The notes below the pieces were generated by a model. That model was not told the DNA's origin and ran no database searches. It saw only the letters and a program-made list of their open reading frames with translations. Of a stretch of 6,772 nt of DNA, positions 1 through 5,251 are shown piece after piece. How positions within the stretch are numbered: position 1 is the stretch's first letter; every line of letters starts with the position of its first letter. A program made the translations under genes and the position numbers. This DNA comes from Terriglobia bacterium. Lineage in GTDB: Bacteria > Acidobacteriota > Terriglobia > UBA7540. The stretch is from contig JASIKV010000269.1 of assembly GCA_030049455.1 (NCBI GenBank), forward strand, positions 1-6,772. Direction: 5' to 3'.

Positions 1-447
1 CTCAACGCGCCAACGCTGCGATTCGGCGTAGCGGGTGTACATGCGAAAGATTTCCTGGGCAAAGAGCGAGGCCTCATCGCCGCCCGTCCCGGCGCGGATT
101 TCCAGAACCACGTTCTTTTCGTCGTTGGGGTCCTTGGGCAGGAGCAGGATCTTCAATTCGTGTTCGACCGTTTCCTGGCGTTTTTCGAGTTCGGTCAACT
201 CTTCATGCGCCAGGGCCTTCATTTCCAGGTCGGAAGCAGATTGCTCCACCAGCGATTTTGTGTCCTTGACGGACTTGACGATCGACTTCCACTCGCGGAA
301 TTTCTCGACAATTTCCGTCAGATCAGCGCGAGACTTGGCGGTTTTTTGATAAAGGGCGGGGTCCGCCAGGACTTCGGTCTTGCCGAGCTGCTCCGTCAGC
401 GCTTCATACTTGGCTTCGATTTCTTCGAGCTTGTTCAAATAATGCAC
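1..447 (-). CDS. prfA: Peptide chain release factor 1 (RF1), N-terminal part, cut by the window edge
   Basis: RF1 recognises UAA and UAG in the ribosomal A site and triggers release of the finished protein. The visible 149 residues cover the N-terminal helical domain and the start of the PCRF domain. The diagnostic stretch is LLLPKDPNDEKN (about 102-113), then LEIRAGTGGDEASLF (115-129) and FRMYTRYAESQRWRVE up to the edge. This is the RF1 version; RF2 has a different sequence here (AGAGGTEAQDW type) and usually a programmed frameshift, which is absent. The stop-codon reading PxT motif and the catalytic GGQ motif lie beyond the window. The start is GTG at 445-447: an in-frame TGA lies two codons upstream (451-453), no ATG is available nearby, and an AGGGAG ribosome binding site (454-459) sits 6 nt away. 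A TTG three codons inside is the only close alternative. The gene lies downstream of the DUF1385 gene on the same strand, 197 nt away. Confidence 0.96.
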   Translation of the reverse strand, partial: MHYLNKLEEIEAKYEALTEQLGKTEVLADPALYQKTAKSRADLTEIVEKFREWKSIVKSVKDTKSLVEQSASDLEMKALAHEELTELEKRQETVEHELKILLLPKDPNDEKNVVLEIRAGTGGDEASLFAQEIFRMYTRYAESQRWRVE

Positions 448-644
448 GTATCACTCCCTGGACAGCATCAGTCGGAATTCGAAAAACGAATCTTGAAATT
501 CGGATAAACCCCGGGCGGGGAATGGGTGGGCTGACTACAAGTCGGGTGTGCCGGCGATGGCAAGGGTCAAAACGCGAAACATCGGAAGCTCGAATTGCGC
601 CCCCGCGCGTCGCGAAAGGTTCGAATTTTGAAAATCGATGGTCA

Positions 645-1697
645 TCAGGCTACAACCAATTCGCCGCCACGATTCTGCTCGAGGGCCATGGCGGTTTCCA
701 GAGCTTTGATGGCAGTTTCCAGTTGCCGGTCATCCGGCTCGCGAGTGGTGACGCGCTGGAGCCAGAGTCCGGGTTGCGACGCCCATTTCCAAAGCCGCCC
801 CTTCGACTTTGCGGCAAAGCGGATGAACTCGTAGGAAACGCCTGCGATGACGGGAAGCAGGGCGACTCGCCCGAGGAACCGCAGCCAGAAAGTGTGAAAG
901 GGCAGAAAAAGGTACAGCACCATGGCGATTCCCATCACCACCAAAAGAAAGCTGGTGCCGCAGCGCGGATGAAAGCGCGTGCACGCGCGCGCCGTGGCCA
1001 CGTCAATCGGTCCACGCTGCTCGAATGCCCACACCACCTTGTGTTCGGCGCCGTGGTACTCGAAGACACGCTGAATTTCCTTCCATTGCGCAATCAGGAT
1101 CAAGAAACCCAAAAACAAAACGATGCGAATCGTTCCGTCGAGCAAATTGAGGGTGAAATTATTGTCCGTCCGCAGGTAGCGATGCGAAATTCCGGTGGCA
1201 AGATAAAGCGGAACCAGCTTGTAAAGGAAAATGAAGAAGGCCAGTGAGAAGGCGACGTTCGCGGCCACCATCCATCCATTCAGATCAGAAGATTTCTTGG
1301 GTTTCTCAGCTTGCGAACCTGCCGCTTCGGGATCTTCCAGGGCCTGTTCCGCCGAATATCGCAACGCCCGGATCCCCAGCACCATGGCCTGACCCAGCAC
1401 GCCCAGGCCTCTGAGGATCGGAAACTTCAGCCACGGGTGTTTTTCCGAAGGGCGGTCCAGATAAGCTTGTGTGACGGCCAGAAAACCGCTCGGCTGCCTC
1501 ACGGCCACCGCATAAGAGTGGGGCGAACGCATCATCACCCCTTCGATGACGGCCTGGCCGCCCATCAGAGCCTCTTCGGGCGCCTGAAGCAGCGGCGCCG
1601 CAATCAATCGAAGTGAATGTTGAAGCGTTTTTGTCAGTAGATTCGAGGCAAATTTCATGGCGCTTACCTGCACGGCGAGACGATCGGCGCCGTTCAT
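645..1697 (-). CDS. DUF1385 / YqhQ-like integral membrane protein
   Basis: A 350-residue protein of the DUF1385 family, whose biochemical role is not settled. Family signatures seen are GGQAVIEGVMMR (46-57), EYHGAEHKVVWAFE (213-226) and HPRCGTSFL (243-251). The conserved His, Glu and Cys residues in the last two look like a metal or active site, but that is inference. Hydrophobic segments lie at about 93-110, 143-167, 188-204, 249-267 and 275-292, so it is a multi-pass inner-membrane protein. The C-terminus (EPDDRQLETAIKALE, 320-334) is the soluble helix typical of the family. The ATG at 1697 is preferred because GAGGAA lies 9 nt upstream; Met14 is a weaker alternative start. In several phyla this family lies just upstream of prfA, often with prmC, and the same order is seen here. 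This suggests co-transcription and a link to translation, function unknown. The promoter is at 1752-1780. Confidence 0.92.
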   Translation of the reverse strand: MNGADRLAVQVSAMKFASNLLTKTLQHSLRLIAAPLLQAPEEALMGGQAVIEGVMMRSPHSYAVAVRQPSGFLAVTQAYLDRPSEKHPWLKFPILRGLGVLGQAMVLGIRALRYSAEQALEDPEAAGSQAEKPKKSSDLNGWMVAANVAFSLAFFIFLYKLVPLYLATGISHRYLRTDNNFTLNLLDGTIRIVLFLGFLILIAQWKEIQRVFEYHGAEHKVVWAFEQRGPIDVATARACTRFHPRCGTSFLLVVMGIAMVLYLFLPFHTFWLRFLGRVALLPVIAGVSYEFIRFAAKSKGRLWKWASQPGLWLQRVTTREPDDRQLETAIKALETAMALEQNRGGELVVA

Positions 1698-1751
1698 TCA
1701 ACAATTCCTCGGCTGCCATGTGGAAAAGGCCGCAGCCCATGGCTAATTTTC

Positions 1752-1780
1752 AGAATAGCGGCATTTCAGGGGAGTGTCAA
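1752..1780 (-). promoter_or_regulatory. Sigma70-type promoter for the DUF1385-prfA unit
   Basis: On the minus strand there is a perfect -35 hexamer TTGACA (1775-1780), a 17-bp spacer, and a -10 hexamer TATTCT (1752-1757; 5 of 6 match to TATAAT). Transcription would start near 1745, giving a leader of about 48 nt before the ATG at 1697, with a GAGGAA ribosome binding site at the end. Spacing and match to consensus are better than anything else in the window. The REPIN-like element ends 18 bp upstream of the -35 box. Confidence 0.75.
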
Positions 1781-1798
1781 ACCACGCTGCGGGAGCAC

Positions 1799-1877
1799 TG
1801 GTGCAGTTTGCTGTAGAGGCGGCTTTACGCCGCCATTTGGCGAGGTAAACTCGCCGCTACGAATTCAAACTGCACCA
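1799..1877. repeat. REPIN-like element: two inverted GTAG-footed REP hairpins with flanking inverted repeats
   Basis: Seen directly: the left unit has the foot GTAG (1813-1816), stem GGCGGC (1818-1823), loop TTTAC (1824-1828) and stem GCCGCC (1829-1834). After a 4-nt ATTT spacer comes the mirror unit. Read on the minus strand from 1860 it has foot GTAG, stem GGCGAG, loop TTTAC and stem CTCGCC, ending at 1839. The stems differ at two adjacent base pairs, with both sides changed so that pairing is kept. Outside the feet lies a perfect 12-bp inverted repeat, TGGTGCAGTTTG at 1799-1810 and its complement at 1866-1877. Known: REP sequences carry a GTAG or GGAG foot next to an imperfect palindrome, occur as inverted pairs (REPINs), and are mobilised in trans by RAYT/TnpA-REP transposases. 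Inferred: this is one such non-autonomous element. No U-tract follows either hairpin, and it lies upstream of both adjacent genes, so it is not a terminator for either. Confidence 0.8.
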
Positions 1878-1888
1878 CCGGGATGCCA

Positions 1889-1917
1889 TTTCGTTTTGGC
1901 GGGGGTCGCGATATAAT
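1889..1917 (+). promoter_or_regulatory. Putative promoter for the zinc-ribbon gene
   Basis: A perfect -10 hexamer TATAAT lies at 1912-1917, giving a predicted start near 1924 and a leader of about 47 nt. The hexamer 17 bp upstream (1889-1894, TTTCGT) is a poor -35 match, so the promoter may be weak or need an activator. The -35 region begins only 11 bp from the end of the REPIN-like element. Confidence 0.55.
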
Positions 1918-1970
1918 GCCGCAGTTCGCGTAAAGGTCGAGTTAAATCGCGCGCACGCTGAGGCCCGCAC

Positions 1971-2327
1971 ATGATACCTCCGTCATTGCGCCTGGGTGAT
2001 GTCATTGACGATTACTGCCCGCGCTGCAAGCTTCTGCTGAATCACGCTGTGGCTAGCATGGTGGGAGGCAGTGTGGTGAAGGTGGTTTGCCAGACCTGCC
2101 ACAGCGAACACCCCTACAAAAACGCCGAGGTCCCGCCGAAAAAGAAGACCGGACCCAAAAAAGCTCTGCCGGACCAGGCTTTGGCGAAAGCCGCGCCTGC
2201 CGCTGCTTCCAAGGCAAAGGCGCCGGTGCCTGAGGAGGCTGCTGAGCCCCCGAAGAAGAAGCGCGCATCGTCTCCGGCGCGATACATCTCCCGTCACGCC
2301 ACGCGGCCTCCCCGCGGTAGGGTTTAG
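1971..2327 (+). CDS. Small zinc-ribbon protein with a Lys/Ala/Pro-rich basic tail, function unknown
   Basis: A 118-residue protein that I cannot assign to a named family. Residues 8-50 form a compact domain with two CxxC knuckles, C16-P-R-C19 and C40-Q-T-C43, separated by 20 residues. That is the layout of a zinc ribbon. The part from about residue 54 on is low-complexity and strongly basic, with KKK runs (57-59 and 95-97) and Ala/Pro stretches, and ends PPRGRV. It is probably disordered and could contact nucleic acid or another polyanion. There is no signal peptide or membrane segment, so it should be cytoplasmic. The ATG at 1971 has GAGG 7 nt upstream (1960-1963). The gene appears monocistronic: it diverges from the DUF1385 gene and converges on the glycosyltransferase gene, whose stop is 41 nt away. 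Codon use resembles its neighbours, so it looks like a real gene. A role in regulation or RNA/DNA binding is possible but unproven. Confidence 0.8.
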   Translation: MIPPSLRLGDVIDDYCPRCKLLLNHAVASMVGGSVVKVVCQTCHSEHPYKNAEVPPKKKTGPKKALPDQALAKAAPAAASKAKAPVPEEAAEPPKKKRASSPARYISRHATRPPRGRV

Positions 2328-2368
2328 TCACAGGCGGAAAACGTCAGCGCAAGCTGCTTAAGCCTGGC

Positions 2369-3595
2369 TCAGCGGCTGAGGATGCGGACTTCGTTGGGCG
2401 ACACCAATTCGTAAACCGTTCCACTCCACTCGATGCGCCGCGTCAACGCCGATACCGCAAAGTTCACAAGCATGATCCAGGAAATGAGAGGCGCCAACTG
2501 CCAGTAACAGGAAATGTTTCCGTCTGTTTCCTTATCAAAAAGCTCGCGTGCAACAAGGGTGCGGATATAGCCCTTGCCGGTGCCCAGCAAAAGAACGGCA
2601 ATCAACGCGACTGCCACGGCGAGGCGTTGGGCCGGGGCTGTGCCCGGCAAGGCCAGCACCACAAATCCCAGCAAAAACGTCCCGCAGTTGAAAAGGCTTG
2701 CAACAAAGCCTAACTTCCATAAATTGCCGGAATAAATTCGCGTAAGAATAATTTGTCGAGTTGACCAGTGGAAGAATTCCGGCACGCTCGATTCTTCCCT
2801 GGAGGCCACCAGGCAGCGCGGCTCAAAAGCAATGTTTCCGCCTGCATCGCGGACGGCGCGGGTCAGTGAAAGATCGTCGCTTACGGTATGCGCCCAATAC
2901 TGCTCCGCAATCCGCAGGTTTCGAAAATCTGCGGTACGGATGGCCATCGATCCTCCCCAGGCGAAATTGTGGTTATGGTCTCCCAGCATGGTGGCGATTG
3001 CAGTGTCCCAGGCGGCGCGCAATTGCGAGGCAAATCCTTTTCCAGGTAAATACCAGCGGTATCCAGTGCTCACGGCAACCTGAGCATTCTCCAGAGGCGC
3101 GATCAACGCACGCAGCCAAAGGGGTGAGGGAGCTGCGTCGATGTCCGCAAAGACCAGGACTTGCGCGTTGCGGTCCATATTTTCGATTCCACGCAGCAGG
3201 TTGTTGACCTTTTCTCCTTTCGCATCGGGCTCGCCCGCCACCACCAACAAAGTGCGGGCGCTGCCGATGCCCTTCGACGCATCCCGCGCTTCAAGGCGCT
3301 CCTTCAAGCGAAGGTAAGCCGCACCGTCAGCGCTCGCCACTGTGAAGATAAGCTGATAGTCGGGGTAATCCTGACGGAGAAAGCAATCGAGGTTTGAATC
3401 AAACTCCGCCGCCAATCCCTTGCAGGGAATCAACACGACGGCGGAGGGGGCGTAGGATCCAATTGGCGTGCTTCGCCTTCTCCTCACCCATTTGCGGAAG
3501 CGGATGCCGTCGTAAAGCGACCACGTGCTCTGCGCGACCAGAAGCACTGCGAGGACAAGGAAGATCTTGAACGGCAAAATCATCAAGAGAGCCAT
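2369..3595 (-). CDS. Membrane glycosyltransferase, GT2 fold, GT21 (ceramide glucosyltransferase / HpnI)-like
   Basis: A 408-residue processive-type or lipid-directed GT-A glycosyltransferase. There is one N-terminal membrane helix (about 5-24), a cytoplasmic catalytic domain (about 50-290), and three C-terminal hydrophobic segments (about 294-316, 324-340 and 366-386). Motifs: LIPCKG (55-60), NLDCFLRQDYP (68-78), a D1-like Asp90, NNLL (131-134), the nucleotide-sugar and metal-binding DID (151-153), GGS (214-216), and the catalytic-base region VSDD (238-241). The order and spacing resemble ceramide glucosyltransferases and the hopanoid enzyme HpnI, so a lipid acceptor is plausible; a polysaccharide acceptor cannot be excluded. 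The expected (Q/R)xxRW motif is degenerate: residues 280-284 read RQIIL. The ATG at 3595 has no clear ribosome binding site, and the ATG four codons inside has none either; the in-frame region upstream is closed by a TAA near 3657 without other start codons. The gene diverges from the sugar-phosphate transferase gene. Confidence 0.88.
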   Translation of the reverse strand: MALLMILPFKIFLVLAVLLVAQSTWSLYDGIRFRKWVRRRRSTPIGSYAPSAVVLIPCKGLAAEFDSNLDCFLRQDYPDYQLIFTVASADGAAYLRLKERLEARDASKGIGSARTLLVVAGEPDAKGEKVNNLLRGIENMDRNAQVLVFADIDAAPSPLWLRALIAPLENAQVAVSTGYRWYLPGKGFASQLRAAWDTAIATMLGDHNHNFAWGGSMAIRTADFRNLRIAEQYWAHTVSDDLSLTRAVRDAGGNIAFEPRCLVASREESSVPEFFHWSTRQIILTRIYSGNLWKLGFVASLFNCGTFLLGFVVLALPGTAPAQRLAVAVALIAVLLLGTGKGYIRTLVARELFDKETDGNISCYWQLAPLISWIMLVNFAVSALTRRIEWSGTVYELVSPNEVRILSR

Positions 3596-3720
3596 AGTCG
3601 CAAGCCAGGCGAGGAAAAAGGGCCAGGGAGCGCGAGTGTACCATATCGCCGCCGGTTATTCGGGGGATGGAGGTTGGTCCATGGGGCAATAAATGGCGCC
3701 TCTGCGACACTGGCCGGAGA

Positions 3721-3744
3721 CCTGCCGTGGGGCGGCACCGCAGG
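3721..3744. promoter_or_regulatory. Interrupted dyad in the GT2 / phosphotransferase divergent intergenic region
   Basis: The 202-bp gap 3596-3797 separates two divergent polysaccharide genes. Inside it is a 24-bp dyad: CCTGC, a C mismatch, GTG, a 6-nt centre, CAC, a C mismatch, GCAGG. It lies just upstream of a weak -10-like TAAGAT at 3760-3765 and overlaps where the -35 box (3737-3742) would be. Such placement suits a repressor site, but no regulator is known and a chance dyad in GC-rich DNA is possible. I found no convincing promoter for the minus-strand gene in this gap. Confidence 0.3.
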
Positions 3745-3797
3745 GGTAATCGTTTCTGCTAAGATAGGCTTTGTTGTCGACGGTAAGGTGCCAACCA

Positions 3798-5222
3798 ATG
3801 TTTGCGCGTCATAACCGGTTGATGGGTATTTTCTATTTGTTCATGGATTTCCTGCTGGTCCTGGCCAGTCTGGGGCTGGCCCTCATCCTGCGCGCGCATT
3901 TTCCCGGGGCGCGGCAGTTCTTCCCCGTTGCGAATTATCGCTGGATCGTACCGCTGGTTGCGGCCATATGGATAGGCGCCGGAGCTGCGGCGGGAATCTA
4001 CCGCGATATCCGCGAGGAGGATCCGCGCCGCGCGTTTGCCGATCCCCTGAAGGTCGGGCTGGTTGCCACGGTTCTGCTTTTCGCCGTCATTTCGGTCATC
4101 AAATTTGAATATATCAGCCGATTGCTTCTGGGAATTTATGCGCTTGTTGACTTGTTCCTGATGATCAGCTTTCGTCTGGTGGCCAGAGCCTTTGCCGCAC
4201 CCTTGCGCAGAAGCGTTTCAGGTCTGCGCAACTTTCTGTTAGTGGGCGGGGGACCGGAAATGGCGGACATCGCCCGCACGCTGGAGACCAATGAAACGCG
4301 TGGCATGCGCCTTTTCGGATTCATCCACACCGGAGTCGAATCAGCAAGCGCGGTCCCTCGAGTGGAAGGGCTTTCCAAGTCGTATCCTTCATTTGCCCTT
4401 CGGGAACTTCCCGAACTACTGCGCGAGCAGGTGATTGATGAAGTGATTTTTATCGTGGCGCAAGAGGAGCTTGAAAAGCTTGGCGACACCTTTCTTGTCT
4501 GTGAGGAAGAGGGAGTCAAAACGCGGGTGCTGCTGAGTTTTTTTCCTCAGACCGTCTCCAACGTGTATCTTGAGCGCCTGGGCACAAAGCCCCTGCTGAC
4601 GTTTTCGGCGACGCCGGAGGACGAATTCCTGCTGGTGAAACGCGCTCTGGACTTTGTGATGGCGCTGGTTGTGCTGGCAGTCCTTTCGCCACTGCTGCTG
4701 ATTCTCGCTGCGCTGGTGAAACTGACTTCTCGCGGCCCCATCCTCTTCCGGCAAACGCGTTGCGGCCTGGGGGCGCGAAAATTTACTCTCTACAAATTCA
4801 GATCGATGCGCGCGGATGCCGACTTGATTCGCGAAGAGCTTGAGGCCCTGAACGAAGTTGACGGGCCGGTATTCAAAATCAAAAACGATCCGCGTTGCAC
4901 GCCCGTCGGACGCTTCATGCGAAAGTTCAGCCTGGATGAGCTTCCGCAACTGGTGAACATCATCAAAGGCGACATGTCCTTTGTGGGTCCGCGCCCGCCG
5001 CTTCCCGCGGAAGTGGAGAAGTACGAGCGCTGGCAACGGCGGCGCCTGCGCATGCAACCCGGATTAACGTGCTTGTGGGCGCTGGAAGGGCGCAGCAAGC
5101 TCAGTTTTCGCCGCTGGATGGAGCTGGACCTGGAATACATCGACCACTGGTCGATGGGCCTCGACTGGAAGATTCTGCTGCGGACAATCCCCGTGGTTCT
5201 GCTCGGACGCGGCGCGAGCTAG
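3798..5222 (+). CDS. Exopolysaccharide-type polyprenyl-phosphate hexose-1-phosphate transferase (initiating glycosyltransferase)
   Basis: A 474-residue enzyme of the polyisoprenyl-phosphate hexose-1-phosphotransferase family (WbaP/CpsE type; exopolysaccharide polyprenyl glycosylphosphotransferase). It moves a sugar-1-phosphate from a UDP-sugar to undecaprenyl phosphate, starting the repeat unit at the inner membrane. The N-terminal part has about four hydrophobic segments (12-34, 50-67, 86-101, 108-126). Next is a Rossmann-like CoA-binding-type domain starting at LLVGGGPEMADIA (147-159). Another hydrophobic segment (286-307) leads into the catalytic bacterial sugar transferase domain, with FRQTRCG (317-323), YKFRSM (332-337), the catalytic pair Asp380-Glu381 in SLDELPQ, VGPRPP (396-401) and PGLT (421-424). 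All key residues are intact and the length is normal. The donor sugar cannot be read from sequence. The ATG at 3798 is chosen because AAGGTG lies 7 nt upstream (3785-3790); a TTG nine codons earlier is in frame but lacks this support. It converges on the GT4 gene with 29 nt between stops. Confidence 0.95.
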   Translation: MFARHNRLMGIFYLFMDFLLVLASLGLALILRAHFPGARQFFPVANYRWIVPLVAAIWIGAGAAAGIYRDIREEDPRRAFADPLKVGLVATVLLFAVISVIKFEYISRLLLGIYALVDLFLMISFRLVARAFAAPLRRSVSGLRNFLLVGGGPEMADIARTLETNETRGMRLFGFIHTGVESASAVPRVEGLSKSYPSFALRELPELLREQVIDEVIFIVAQEELEKLGDTFLVCEEEGVKTRVLLSFFPQTVSNVYLERLGTKPLLTFSATPEDEFLLVKRALDFVMALVVLAVLSPLLLILAALVKLTSRGPILFRQTRCGLGARKFTLYKFRSMRADADLIREELEALNEVDGPVFKIKNDPRCTPVGRFMRKFSLDELPQLVNIIKGDMSFVGPRPPLPAEVEKYERWQRRRLRMQPGLTCLWALEGRSKLSFRRWMELDLEYIDHWSMGLDWKILLRTIPVVLLGRGAS

Positions 5223-5251
5223 ACTTTTCCCAATTCAACGGAGCGCATCTC

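Noticed and set aside
470..505. ATTCG-AAAAA-CGAAT small dyad and CCCCGGGCGGGG in the gap before prfA
   Set aside because: Stems are short and not followed by a T-run in the direction of transcription; no regulatory meaning can be supported.
522..1247. Long open frame on the plus strand (241 codons)
   Set aside because: It lies antisense to the DUF1385 gene, has no family signature, and its composition is that of a GC-rich shadow frame. The minus-strand protein has several conserved motifs.
1799..1877. Reading the double hairpin as a CRISPR fragment, riboswitch or bidirectional terminator
   Set aside because: There are no repeats with spacers. It lies upstream of both promoters, so it is not in either leader, and neither side carries a T-run. 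The GTAG feet and mirrored units fit a REPIN better.
2328..2368. Short dyads in the convergent gap, such as CAGC-GCAA-GCTG and CTCAG-CGG-CTGAG
   Set aside because: The stems are 4-5 bp without T-runs on either strand, as expected by chance; no terminator is supported.
3771..3797. Upstream TTG start for the sugar-phosphate transferase
   Set aside because: The nine extra codons are not hydrophobic or family-like, and the ribosome binding site AAGGTG at 3785-3790 is placed for the ATG at 3798. The likely transcription start also falls near 3772.
4416..5057. Open frame on the minus strand (213 codons)
   Set aside because: It lies wholly antisense to the catalytic domain of the sugar-phosphate transferase, is rich in His, Gln and Arg without motifs, and has no supporting context.
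5201..5228. Possible terminator: GCTCG / CGAGC hairpin followed by TTTT at the end of the phosphotransferase gene
   Set aside because: The stem is only 5 bp with a 9-nt loop, lies inside the coding end, and the T-run is 4 nt and offset by several bases. It is too weak to call.
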